A stretch of 64,000 nt of DNA from Rhodopseudomonas sp. AAP120 (GTDB lineage Bacteria > Pseudomonadota > Alphaproteobacteria > Rhizobiales > Xanthobacteraceae), in NCBI RefSeq assembly GCF_001295845.1, contig NZ_LJIC01000074.1:41201-105200 (forward strand). The letters run 5' to 3'. The notes under the pieces were generated by a model. The model saw only the letters and a program-made list of their open reading frames with translations, searched no databases and was not told the DNA's origin. Positions 28,834-37,648 of this stretch are shown here, in pieces. Position numbers and translations under genes: made by a program. How positions within the stretch are numbered: the stretch's first letter is position 1; every line of letters begins with the position of its first letter.

Positions 28834-29103
28834 TTACTCGATCACATTGCCGCGCAGCAGATATTTGCAGAACGCGACGGTGGACAGGAAGCCGACCGCG
28901 ACGAACAGCAGCGCGATCTCGAAATACAGGCTGGTGCCGTACCAGATGCCGATCACCACGACGAGCCCGATGGTGTTGGTCACCAGCGTCTCCAGCGTCA
29001 GGATGCGGTCGAGCACGTCGGGGCCCTGGGCGAGCCGATACAGATTCATCAGCGCCGCAACGGCGATGATGCAGACGGCGATCAGGCACGCGGTCGCGAT
29101 CAT
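28834..29103 (-). CDS. phaF: Mrp-type Na+(K+)/H+ antiporter subunit F
   Basis: An 89-residue, three-span subunit. LYRLAQGPDVLDRILTLETL is the MnhF/PhaF family core. The ATG at 29103 overlaps the phaE stop by four bases and gives the usual short family length; an upstream in-frame start is internal to phaE. Confidence 0.92.
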   Translation of the reverse strand: MIATACLIAVCIIAVAALMNLYRLAQGPDVLDRILTLETLVTNTIGLVVVIGIWYGTSLYFEIALLFVAVGFLSTVAFCKYLLRGNVIE

Positions 29104-29588
29104 CCGAAGATCTCCTTCAGCCGGCGCTCGTAGCGGGTCTTGATCTGAGCCACCGTGTCGTCCGGATCGGTGGTGTGCAGGCAATGCACCAGGATGGCGC
29201 TGCCGTCGGCGGCGAGATCCGCGCTGACGGTGCCGGGCGTCATGGTGATGGTGCCGGCGAGCAGCGCGATTGCCTCGGCCGAGGTGAGGTCGATCGGCAC
29301 CACGACATAGCGCGTCTGCAGCCGCGCCGTCGGCCAGAACAGCACCCAGATCGCGACCTGGATGTTCGACACCACGATGTCCCAGCCGACCACGGCGACA
29401 TATTCGATGATCTTAAGCGGCCGGCGGATCACCGGCCGCACCGGCCAATACGGGCTGGTGAACAGCGGGATCGCACCGCCGAGCACCAGGCCGAGCAGCA
29501 CGGTGCCGAGCGAGATCGAATTGATCAGCGCCACCCAGACGGCGGCGATCAGCAGCGTGAACACGGGATGCGGCAGCAGGCGCCTCAT
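29100..29588 (-). CDS. phaE: Mrp-type Na+(K+)/H+ antiporter subunit E
   Basis: A 162-residue subunit with two N-terminal spans, then the motif YVAVVGWDIVVSNIQVAIWV and the conserved ITMTPGTVSAD loop of MnhE. A cytoplasmic C-terminal domain ends with YERRLKEIFG. It overlaps both neighbours by four bases. Confidence 0.92.
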   Translation of the reverse strand: MRRLLPHPVFTLLIAAVWVALINSISLGTVLLGLVLGGAIPLFTSPYWPVRPVIRRPLKIIEYVAVVGWDIVVSNIQVAIWVLFWPTARLQTRYVVVPIDLTSAEAIALLAGTITMTPGTVSADLAADGSAILVHCLHTTDPDDTVAQIKTRYERRLKEIFG

Positions 29589-31126
29589 CGTGCGCCCTCC
29601 CGCGACAGGACTGCCAGCGACGCGGGGTCGACGGCGCGCACATAGGACGTGACGTCGAGCGCCTGCCGCGCGGTGGCGGCGAGGTCGCGCGTCACCGGGC
29701 CGGCGAACAGCGCCAGCAGCACCGTGGCGCCGAGCAGCGCGGTGATCACGCCGGCCTGCAACGCGATGCGCGGCGGGGTGATGGGCGTATCGTCGGAAGG
29801 TTTGGCTGCGACCTTCCAGAACAGCGTGCTGCCGGCGCGGGGGAAGCCGATGATCACCACGAGGCTGGTGCCGAGCACGATGCACCAGCTCGCCGCCGCC
29901 AGCGGGCTCTGCCAAGTCGCGTCCAGGATCAGCAGCTTGCCGAGGAAGCCGGACAGCGGCGGCATGCCGGTGATGGCGATGGCGGCGACGAAGAACAGGC
30001 CGGCGAGCAGATTGGCGTGCGGCAGCGGCGGCGCCGGTGACAGGCGATCGGCAGGGCGGCCGCGCTGCGCGATCACCAGATCGGCGAGCAGGAACAGCGC
30101 CGCGCCGCTCAGCGTCGAATGCAGCAGATAGTAAAGCCCCGCGGCGAGGCCGGCCTGATCGAACAGCCCGAGCGCCAGCAGCAGCGAGCCCATCGACCAC
30201 ACGATGGCGAAGCACACCAGGCCGGTCAGCGACGCGCTCGCCAGCACGCCGATGGCGCCGAGGATCAGCGTCGCCAGCGCGGCCGGCACCACCCAGGGCG
30301 CCGCGATATCAGCCACGCTGCCGGCATTGGCGCCGAACACCACGGTGTAGACCCGGACGATCGAATAGGCGCCGACTTTGGTCATCATCATGAACAGCGC
30401 CGCGACCGGCCCGGCCGCCGCCGCATAGGCGGTCGGCAGCCACCATTGCAGCGGGACGAGCGCAGCCTTCAGCGCGAACACCAGCAGCAACAGCAGCGCG
30501 CCGACGCGCAGCAGCGCCTCGTCGCCGGGCGCGACCTGCGTCACCCTGCCGGCGAGGTCGGCCATGTTGAGCGTGCCGGTGACGGCGTAGATCAGGCCGA
30601 CCGCGAACAGGAATAGCGTTGAACCGATCAGGTTGATCGCCACGTAGTTGAACCCGGCGCGCAGCCGGCGCTGGCCGCCGCCGTGCAGCATCAGCCCGTA
30701 GGAGGCGATCAGCATCACCTCGAAGAACACGAACAGGTTGAACACGTCGCCGGTGAGGAACGCGCCGTTGAGGCCCATCAGCTGAAACTGGAACAGCGGA
30801 TGGAAGTGCCGGCCGGCCTTGTCCCAGCCGGCCATCGCGTAGATCAGCACTGCGACGGCAAGCAGCGCAGTGAGCAGCAGCATCGTCGCGGCCAGCCGAT
30901 CAAGCACCAGCGCAATGCCGAACGGCGCGCGCCAGTTGCCGAGCAGATAAGGTTGCGGCCCGCTATCCGCGGCCGTGGCGTAAAGCCAGATCGATAGTCC
31001 GAGCAGCGCCAGCGTCGCGGCGCCCGAGACGATGCGTTGCGCGACGACATCGTGGCGCAGCGCCAGGATGAGAAACGCCGCGACGGCGGCGGGCAGCACG
31101 ATCGGGGCGACGATCAGATGCGTCAT
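29585..31126 (-). CDS. phaD: Mrp-type Na+(K+)/H+ antiporter subunit D
   Basis: A 513-residue proton-translocating subunit homologous to complex I NuoL/M/N. About 14 spans. FVFFEVMLIASYGLML and the buried Lys of FALKAALVPLQWWLPTAYAA are the Proton_antipo_M hallmarks. The hydrophobic spans after residue 280 form the rest of the channel. It overlaps phaC and phaE by four bases each. Confidence 0.92.
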   Translation of the reverse strand: MTHLIVAPIVLPAAVAAFLILALRHDVVAQRIVSGAATLALLGLSIWLYATAADSGPQPYLLGNWRAPFGIALVLDRLAATMLLLTALLAVAVLIYAMAGWDKAGRHFHPLFQFQLMGLNGAFLTGDVFNLFVFFEVMLIASYGLMLHGGGQRRLRAGFNYVAINLIGSTLFLFAVGLIYAVTGTLNMADLAGRVTQVAPGDEALLRVGALLLLLVFALKAALVPLQWWLPTAYAAAAGPVAALFMMMTKVGAYSIVRVYTVVFGANAGSVADIAAPWVVPAALATLILGAIGVLASASLTGLVCFAIVWSMGSLLLALGLFDQAGLAAGLYYLLHSTLSGAALFLLADLVIAQRGRPADRLSPAPPLPHANLLAGLFFVAAIAITGMPPLSGFLGKLLILDATWQSPLAAASWCIVLGTSLVVIIGFPRAGSTLFWKVAAKPSDDTPITPPRIALQAGVITALLGATVLLALFAGPVTRDLAATARQALDVTSYVRAVDPASLAVLSREGAR

Positions 31127-31464
31127 CGGCCGGCCTCGTGCTGGTCGCCGGCATCGACGCGTTCGCTGCCGCTTTCGAGGAAGCCGCGCAGCGCCAGCAC
31201 CACCACCAGCGCCGTCATGCCGAACGAGATCACGATCGCGGTCAGCACCAGCGCCTGCGGCAGCGGGTCGACATAGTCGGCGACGCCCTTGCTGATGATC
31301 GGCGCCTTGTCGATTCCCAGCCGCCCCATCGCGAACAGGAACAGGTTCACCGCATAGGACAGGAAGGTGGTGCCGATGATGACCGGGAAGGCGTGCCGGC
31401 ACAGCACCAGATACAGGCCCGTCATCGTCAGCACGCCGATGGCGCTCGCGACCAGGATTTCCAT
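31123..31464 (-). CDS. phaC: Mrp-type Na+(K+)/H+ antiporter subunit C
   Basis: A 113-residue NuoK-like subunit with three spans. HAFPVIIGTTFLSYAVNLFL is typical of MnhC. The start directly abuts the phaAB stop. The C-terminus is short and charged. Confidence 0.92.
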   Translation of the reverse strand: MEILVASAIGVLTMTGLYLVLCRHAFPVIIGTTFLSYAVNLFLFAMGRLGIDKAPIISKGVADYVDPLPQALVLTAIVISFGMTALVVVLALRGFLESGSERVDAGDQHEAGR

Positions 31465-34317
31465 TCAGCCCTCCTGCGCCGAAGACGCGCCGCGGGGCGT
31501 CAGCGGGATGTCGGAGGGACCGACCGGTGCCGGGCCGCGCTTGGCGCGGCGCTCGACGCGCGAGATCTGCGACAGCGACAACACCACGGTGCCGACCACG
31601 GTGAGGAACACGCCGGTGTCGAACAGCATCGCGGTGGCGAGTTCGATCTCGCCGATCAGCGGCAGATGGAAGTAACCGAACGAGCTGGTGAGGAACGGCC
31701 GCCCGAACGCGAAGGCGCCGAACCCGGTGGCGGCCGCGATCAGCACGCCGGCACCGAGCAGGCGATGGCCGTCGATACGGCGCTGCTCGGCGCTCCAGGC
31801 GTAACCGCTGGCCATGAACTGCATGAGGATGGCGATGGCCACGATCAGGCCGGCGATGAAGCCGCCGCCCGGCTGATTGTGACCGCGGAAAAAGATGTAC
31901 ATCCCGACCGTGATGGCCAGCGGCAGCAGCACGCGCGCCGCAACCACGAGCGGCAGCGGATGCGCGTCGGCCGAACCATGGCGCTGGCGCATCGCATCCA
32001 GCCGTCGCGCCGCGGCGCCTTCCAGCGCGCTGGCGAGCAGCGCGTAGATCACCAGCGCGGCGATGCACAGCACGATGATCTCACCGAAGGTGTCGAAACC
32101 GCGGAAGTCGACCAGGATGACGTTGACCACATTGGTGCCGCCGCCACCCGGCTTGGATTGCGCCAAGTGATAGGCCGAGATCGAGCTGCCGTCGCGCGTC
32201 ATCACCGCATAGGCGAGCGCCGCCGCCGCGACGCCGCCGATGCCGGCGATCACGCCGTTGCGCAGCCGATGCGACAGCGGCTCGGTGGGCGTCAGCTTCG
32301 GCAGCAGATTAAGCGCCAGCAGCAGCAGGATCACGGTGACGACTTCGACCGAGATCTGGGTCAGCGCCAGATCGGGTGCCGAGAACTGCATGAAGGTCAG
32401 CGACACGATCAGGCCGGCGACGCTGCTCAGGATCAGCACCAGCAGGCGGTGGACATGGAACGCCATCACGGCGAGGCTGGCTGAGACAAGCAGCAGCCAG
32501 CCGACCAATGCCGGCAGATTGACCGGCAGCATCGCGCGTGTGCCCGCTTCGTAGCGGCCGCCGAGGAAGCCCGCTGCGCCGACGATCAGGATGGTCGCAG
32601 TGATGACCGCCAGATAGCGCGGCAGCGAGTCATTGTGCAGCCGGCGGATGACCCAGCGCGACGCGCGCACGCTCGCTGCGATCACAGCATCGAACATCCT
32701 CTTGGCGTCGGGCCGCGGCAGCGCGCGGCGCAGCGTCTCGAGCGGCGTGTGGATCAGCAGCAGCGCCAGGCCGCCGGCCATTGCGATGCCGCTCATCAGC
32801 AGCGGCCAAGTGAAGCCGTGCCAGATTGCCAGCGGATGAAAGTCGAGCGGTGCGGTGCCGACCACCGCCTGTGCGGTGCGCTCGACGATGCCGCCGGCGA
32901 GAAACTGCGGCGCAACGCCGATCGCCACCACCAGGATCACCAGCACGGCGACCGGCGCCCACATTCCGAGCGGCGGATCGTGCGGGTGGTGGTCCAACTC
33001 GGACCGCGCGCGGCCGAAGTAAGTCCCGAATACGAACCGTGCCGAATACGCGACCGACAGCAGCGCGCCAAGCGTCGCCGCGGCGGGGACGATCCAGACG
33101 CTGCCGAGCACGGAGGTGTCGGCGGCGGCTTCCAGCATCATTTCTTTCGACAGGAAGCCGTTGAGCAGCGGCACGCCGGCCATCGACGCGGCGGCGATCA
33201 GCGCCAGGGCCGCGCTGATCGGCATCAGCCGCGCCAGGCCGCCGAGCCGGCGCAGGCTGCGCGTGCCGGTCTCGTGATCGACGATGCCGGCGCTCATGAA
33301 CAATGCGGCCTTGAAGGTGGCGTGATTGAGGATGTGGAACATGCAGGCGATCACGGCGAAGCGGGTGCCGAAGCCGAGCAGCATCGTCATCAGCCCGAGA
33401 TGGCTGACGGTGGAGTGCGCCAGGATGCCCTTGAGATCGTCCTTGAACAGGGCGATCCAGGCGCCGATCAGCATCGTCACCAGCCCCGTGGTGGCGACGA
33501 TCGCAAACCACGCCTCGGTGCCGGACAGCACCGGCCACAGCCGCGCCAGCAGGAAGATGCCGGCCTTCACCATCGTGGCGGAATGCAGATAGGCCGACAC
33601 CGGCGTCGGCGCCGCCATCGCGTGTGGCAGCCAGAAGTGGAACGGAAACTGCGCCGACTTGGTGAACGCCGCGCCGAGCACCAGCAGCAGGATCGGCAGA
33701 TACAGCGGCGAGGCCTTGATGGCGTCGCCACGCTGAAGAATCTCGGTCAGGTCATAAGACCCCGCCGCCTGCCCGAGCAGCAGCATGCCGGCCATCAGCA
33801 GCAGCCCGCCGCCGCCGGTCACCACCAGCGCCATCCGCGCGCCCTGGCGGCCTTCCGGCAAATGGCTCCAATAGCCGATCAGCAGGAAGGAGCTGAGGCT
33901 GGTCAGTTCCCAGAACACGACGAGCAGCAGGATATTGTCGCTGAGCACGATGCCCAGCATCGCGCCCTGGAACAGCAACAGGAACGCTAGGAACCGCCCC
34001 ATCGGATCATCGCGATGCAGATAGAACCGGGCGTAGATGATCACGAGCAGGCCGATGCCGAGGATCAGCGCGGCGAAGAACAGCCCGAGCCCATCGAGAA
34101 AGAAGCCGAACGACAGCCCCAGCGCCGGCACCCATTCGGCACTGTAGCGTACCGTGTCGCCGGCGATCACCGCGGGCGCCTGCGCCAGCAATAGCAGCAG
34201 CGCCGCGAGGCTGATCCCGCCCGTCACCAGCGCACAGGCATTGCGGCCGGCCCGGATCACGATCGCGGGCAGCACGGCGCCGAGCAGCGGCATCAGAACG
34301 ATCAGAGCGAGCTGCAT
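31465..34317 (-). CDS. phaAB: Mrp-type Na+(K+)/H+ antiporter subunit A fused to B (PhaAB)
   Basis: A 950-residue fusion. Residues 1 to about 600 are the NuoL-like MnhA antiporter, with FWELTSLSSFLLIGYWSHLP and the buried Lys segment FTKSAQFPFHFWLPHAMAAP. A middle part (about 650-730) is a DUF4040/MbhD-like region, and the last 180 residues or so are MnhB (GHNQPGGGFIAGLIVAIAIL). The ATG at 34317 has GGGAG just upstream and starts at the first membrane helix; longer in-frame starts are not supported. It is the first gene of the operon A/B-C-D-E-F-G, which moves Na+ or K+ out against protons for pH and salt homeostasis. The 234 bases upstream hold a hairpin (TTGCATC, GGC, GATGCAA, 34413-34429) and presumably the promoter. 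Confidence 0.93.
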   Translation of the reverse strand: MQLALIVLMPLLGAVLPAIVIRAGRNACALVTGGISLAALLLLLAQAPAVIAGDTVRYSAEWVPALGLSFGFFLDGLGLFFAALILGIGLLVIIYARFYLHRDDPMGRFLAFLLLFQGAMLGIVLSDNILLLVVFWELTSLSSFLLIGYWSHLPEGRQGARMALVVTGGGGLLLMAGMLLLGQAAGSYDLTEILQRGDAIKASPLYLPILLLVLGAAFTKSAQFPFHFWLPHAMAAPTPVSAYLHSATMVKAGIFLLARLWPVLSGTEAWFAIVATTGLVTMLIGAWIALFKDDLKGILAHSTVSHLGLMTMLLGFGTRFAVIACMFHILNHATFKAALFMSAGIVDHETGTRSLRRLGGLARLMPISAALALIAAASMAGVPLLNGFLSKEMMLEAAADTSVLGSVWIVPAAATLGALLSVAYSARFVFGTYFGRARSELDHHPHDPPLGMWAPVAVLVILVVAIGVAPQFLAGGIVERTAQAVVGTAPLDFHPLAIWHGFTWPLLMSGIAMAGGLALLLIHTPLETLRRALPRPDAKRMFDAVIAASVRASRWVIRRLHNDSLPRYLAVITATILIVGAAGFLGGRYEAGTRAMLPVNLPALVGWLLLVSASLAVMAFHVHRLLVLILSSVAGLIVSLTFMQFSAPDLALTQISVEVVTVILLLLALNLLPKLTPTEPLSHRLRNGVIAGIGGVAAAALAYAVMTRDGSSISAYHLAQSKPGGGGTNVVNVILVDFRGFDTFGEIIVLCIAALVIYALLASALEGAAARRLDAMRQRHGSADAHPLPLVVAARVLLPLAITVGMYIFFRGHNQPGGGFIAGLIVAIAILMQFMASGYAWSAEQRRIDGHRLLGAGVLIAAATGFGAFAFGRPFLTSSFGYFHLPLIGEIELATAMLFDTGVFLTVVGTVVLSLSQISRVERRAKRGPAPVGPSDIPLTPRGASSAQEG

Positions 34318-34551
34318 CGACTCCCTGGGTACAAGACACGCCGCCCCGTGCAAAAGGCGACAGACTCCGGGCGCAGGACGCTCGGCTTCGGAGACAGGCA
34401 GCGTGTGCAGGATTGCATCGGCGATGCAAGGGCAAGGACCAGCGGCCGACAACCGGGCAACCGGGCCCGGATCGCGGGCCCGATTCTCCGAGGCGGAATT
34501 ATCGCCTGCGCCGGCGTCCGGCAAAAGGCGGCATATCGGCGCGGCTGAGGC

Positions 34552-35370
34552 TTAAGTCCCTACCCGCAGTGCGGCGCCCTGCTTGCGCAGCAGGGCGATC
34601 ACCGACAGCGGGGTGATCAGGCCGGTGCGGGGGTTGTCGGAGGGGATGTTTTCGATGGTCATCGAGAACCGCGCCGAATCCGCGTCGACCTCGATGCGGT
34701 GAGTGTTGCGGGTGACGCTCGGGTCGGCCCAGATCTCCACCATGGTGCGGTCCGGGCCGATGCCGGCGAGCGACAGCGCGACGGCGACGTTGAGATTGGC
34801 CGGAAAGCCCTTGCCGGCCTCGCGCGCGCTGCCGTCGAACAGCTTGAGCGGCTCGCGCAGATGGTCGATGTCGATGCCGTTGTCGACAATGAACGGCGCG
34901 CCGCGCAACCCGTCGACCGGCTTGCGGGTGATCATCCGCACCGAGTGAATGGTCCCGACCGCGGCGGCCGTTACCGCGTCGAGGCCGATCAGCGCGCCGG
35001 TCGGCACGATGATCTGGCCGCCGTTCGCCTTTGCCAGATCGATGAGGTCCTCGTGCTGCAGCAGCGCCGCGGCGCTGAGCACGATCGCGCTCTTACCGCG
35101 ATTGACGAAAGGTTCGACGATCGCGCGCAGCAGCTTGGCCGGCGCGGCCTCGATCACCACGTCGGCATGCTCGTGCAGCTGATCGACCGGCACCGCGGCC
35201 GGCGGCGCCGCGAACGTCGCGAGGAAATCGCGATGCTTGTCGGGGCTGCCGCTGGCGACCGCCGTCAGCGTCAATCCGTCCAGGCCGCGATCGAGTTCAC
35301 GGGCGATCGCGGCGCCGATGGCGCCGAGCCCGGCGATGGCGACGCGTTGCGGGGCTCGGCTGCTTCTCAT
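34552..35370 (-). CDS. nadX: L-aspartate dehydrogenase-like protein (NadX family)
   Basis: A 272-residue NAD(P)-dependent dehydrogenase. The Rossmann motif is IAGLGAIGAAIARELDRG. The family core FPANLNVAVALSLAGIG, followed by IWADPSVTRNTHRIEVD, marks the aspartate dehydrogenase group. In NAD synthesis NadX makes iminoaspartate for NadA/NadB, but no nadA or nadC is nearby. Instead it follows a RidA-like gene and a Liv-type importer, so a role in amino-acid-like substrate catabolism is as likely. The gap to the upstream gene is 17 bases. Confidence 0.85.
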   Translation of the reverse strand: MRSSRAPQRVAIAGLGAIGAAIARELDRGLDGLTLTAVASGSPDKHRDFLATFAAPPAAVPVDQLHEHADVVIEAAPAKLLRAIVEPFVNRGKSAIVLSAAALLQHEDLIDLAKANGGQIIVPTGALIGLDAVTAAAVGTIHSVRMITRKPVDGLRGAPFIVDNGIDIDHLREPLKLFDGSAREAGKGFPANLNVAVALSLAGIGPDRTMVEIWADPSVTRNTHRIEVDADSARFSMTIENIPSDNPRTGLITPLSVIALLRKQGAALRVGT

Positions 35371-35387
35371 CGGTTCGTCCTTCCGGC

Positions 35388-36137
35388 TCAGACCACGCGC
35401 TCGCGATGCACGCAGCGGCAGTCCATCTCGTAGTCGAGGCCTTCGACCGGCGGGCGGTTGAAGTGCCAGGTCAGGCCGTGGCGGAACACGCCGCGCTTGC
35501 CGAGTTCGCTCTCCAGGAACGGATGGATGTCGTGCACGGTGTAGAGCTGCGCGCCGGTGATGTCGGCCCAGGTGCCGCCGAACGCGCTCATCCGCCGCTC
35601 CATCTCGCCGAGCACGAACTGCGCCTTCTTCTGCAGGCCGGCCGGGCTGGTGTCGCCGAGCGCGACGGTGTGGTCGCGATAATTGCCCTTACCCTCGGGC
35701 GCCTCGCCGCTGCCGGCGATCACGAAAGACTTCGGCGCGTTCTCGGCAGGCACCGTGTAGGAGAACGCGTAGAAGCTCGGCTCCGCCGGCGGATCGATCG
35801 CCGGACAGACATTGCTGCGCGCGATCGGGTTGGTGCGATCCTGCATGATGCCCCAGTCGACCAGCGTCTTGATGTAGACCTCGTTGAAGTCGACGAAACC
35901 CTGTTCGGTGAACGGCGCGGGCGAGCGCAATTCACAGGCGCCGAACGCGGTCAGCGGCCTGCCGGCTTCCTTCAGGATCTCGGCGATCTTCGCGAAGCCC
36001 TGCTTCAGCGGCACCGGATTGGCAAAACGCACGCGCTCGATCGCGAAGCCCGGCAGCGCGGCGATGCCGCAGGAATATTGGAAGACGCCCAGCATGTAGC
36101 GATAGCCGCTGTTCGGGGCTTCGACGGTCTCGATCAT
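35388..36137 (-). CDS. RidA-like protein (possible aminomuconate-deaminase-type), function unassigned
   Basis: A 249-residue soluble protein without a signal or membrane segment. The C-terminal half matches a RidA/YjgF layout: a Gly-Asp-Thr turn (VALGDTSPAGLQKKAQFVLG) followed by a long helix, FGGTWADITGAQLYTVHDIH. The N-terminal half (VRFANPVPLKQGFAKIAEIL) may be a second, diverged copy of the fold. Related proteins include enamine/imine hydrolases and a deaminase acting on aminomuconates, but I cannot assign the reaction. Next to aspartate dehydrogenase, which makes an imine, an iminohydrolase would make sense. The ATG at 36137 has AGAGG about five bases upstream. It follows livF by 37 bases. 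Confidence 0.55.
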   Translation of the reverse strand: MIETVEAPNSGYRYMLGVFQYSCGIAALPGFAIERVRFANPVPLKQGFAKIAEILKEAGRPLTAFGACELRSPAPFTEQGFVDFNEVYIKTLVDWGIMQDRTNPIARSNVCPAIDPPAEPSFYAFSYTVPAENAPKSFVIAGSGEAPEGKGNYRDHTVALGDTSPAGLQKKAQFVLGEMERRMSAFGGTWADITGAQLYTVHDIHPFLESELGKRGVFRHGLTWHFNRPPVEGLDYEMDCRCVHRERVV

Positions 36138-36174
36138 GATTCCTCTTTCGATCAGCAAGTGAAGCTTGAGATTT

Positions 36175-36906
36175 TTATTCCTGCAGCACGCCCAGATAGG
36201 CGTCGCGGACGATCGGATCGGCGAGCAGCTCCTCGCCGGAGCCCTCGCGGACGATGCGGCCCATATCCATCACGAAGGCGCGGTCGCACAGATCGAGCGC
36301 GATGGTGACGTCCTGCTCCACCAGCAGGATCGAGACGCCGTCCTTGTTGAGCGTGCGCAGCGCCTCGACCAGCTGCTCGACCAGCAGCGGCGACAGGCCG
36401 AGCGAGAGTTCGTCGATCATCAGCAGCAGCGGCGCGCTCATCAGGCCGCGGCCGATCGCGCACATCTGCTGCTCGCCGCCGGACAACGTTGCGGCCTGCT
36501 GATTGCGGCGCTCGCGCAGCCGCGGGAACGTCGTGTAGATCTGGTCGAGGTCCTGCCTGATCTCGGCGCGGCTGGCGCTGCGCAAATACGCACCCATCAG
36601 CAAATTCTCTTCGACGCTCATCGCGCCGAACAGCCGGCGGCCTTCCGGCACATGGACGATGCCGTGCGACAAGATCTCGGCGGCGCTGCGGCCGGCGAGG
36701 TCGTGGCCCTCGGAGCGATACTCTCCCCCGCGCACCGCGACGAGGCCGGACAGCGTCCGCATCAGCGTGGTCTTGCCGGCGCCATTGGAGCCGATCAGCG
36801 CGGTGATCTCGCCGCGGCGCACCGCGATGTCGACGCCCCACAGCACCTGGATCTCGCCATAGCCGGCATCGAGTCCCTTGGCTTCGAGGATCAGATTGTC
36901 AACCAT
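36175..36906 (-). CDS. livF: Branched-chain amino acid-type ABC transporter ATPase (LivF)
   Basis: A 243-residue ATPase with Walker A GSNGAGKTTL, signature LSGGEQQMCAIGRG, Walker B LLMIDELSLGL and H-loop VEQDV. The Met-Cys following the signature and GRRLFGAMSVEENLLMGA are usual for LivF. Its start overlaps the livG stop by eight bases. It pairs with LivG. Confidence 0.92.
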   Translation of the reverse strand: MVDNLILEAKGLDAGYGEIQVLWGVDIAVRRGEITALIGSNGAGKTTLMRTLSGLVAVRGGEYRSEGHDLAGRSAAEILSHGIVHVPEGRRLFGAMSVEENLLMGAYLRSASRAEIRQDLDQIYTTFPRLRERRNQQAATLSGGEQQMCAIGRGLMSAPLLLMIDELSLGLSPLLVEQLVEALRTLNKDGVSILLVEQDVTIALDLCDRAFVMDMGRIVREGSGEELLADPIVRDAYLGVLQE

Positions 36907-37648
36907 GGCGGGCGGTCCGTTGCGCGTATTGCTGGCCGAGATAAGCCTCGACCACGGCCGGATTGCTGATCACCTCGCGCGGCGGGCCGTCGGCGATCGG
37001 GTGGCCGTTGTGCAGCACGACGATGCGGGTGCAGACGTTCAGCGCCACTTTCATCAGATGCTCGATCATCACGATGGTGATGCCGCCGGCGGCGAGCTGA
37101 TGGATCAGCTTGGTGGCGCGCTCGACCTCGGCGCTGTTGAGGCCGGCATTGACCTCGTCGAGGAACAGCAGCTTCGGCTTCATCGCCAGCGCTTTCGCCA
37201 GTTCGAGCCGCTTGCGCATCGCCAGCGTCAGCGTCGCGGCGGACTGCTCGGCCTGCGCCTCGAGGCCGACGAAGGCGAGATGCTCGCGCGCAGCTTCACG
37301 CGCCGATTTCAGGCTGGCGCCGGGCTGCGAGAACAGCGCGGCGGCCGCGACGTTGTCGAGCGCGGAGAATTCGGCGAACGGCTGCACGATCTGGAAGGTG
37401 CGCGACAGCCCGAGCCGGGCGGCCTGATAGGTCTTGATCCTGGTGATGTCCTTGCCGTCGAACAGGACGGTGCCGGTGTTGGCCGGGGTGACGCCGCAGA
37501 TGGTGTTGACCAACGTGGTCTTGCCGGCGCCGTTCGGCCCGATCAGGCCGAGCACTTCGCCGCGCGCGACCGACAGGTTGACGTCACGCAGCGCCTGCAG
37601 GCCGGAGAAGCGGCGCGAGACGCCGGTGAGGCGGAGCAACTCAGACAT
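36899..37648 (-). CDS. livG: Branched-chain amino acid-type ABC transporter ATPase (LivG)
   Basis: A 249-residue ATPase. Walker A is GPNGAGKTTLVN. The signature is not the normal LSxGQ but LTLAMRKRLELAKAL, and Walker B is LLFLDEVNAGLN with Val where Pro is usual (LDEPAAGLN). The H-loop is MIEHLMK. Such signature drift occurs in a LivG subgroup, so the protein may still be active with LivF. Its start overlaps the livM stop by eight bases. Confidence 0.9.
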   Translation of the reverse strand: MSELLRLTGVSRRFSGLQALRDVNLSVARGEVLGLIGPNGAGKTTLVNTICGVTPANTGTVLFDGKDITRIKTYQAARLGLSRTFQIVQPFAEFSALDNVAAAALFSQPGASLKSAREAAREHLAFVGLEAQAEQSAATLTLAMRKRLELAKALAMKPKLLFLDEVNAGLNSAEVERATKLIHQLAAGGITIVMIEHLMKVALNVCTRIVVLHNGHPIADGPPREVISNPAVVEAYLGQQYAQRTARHG

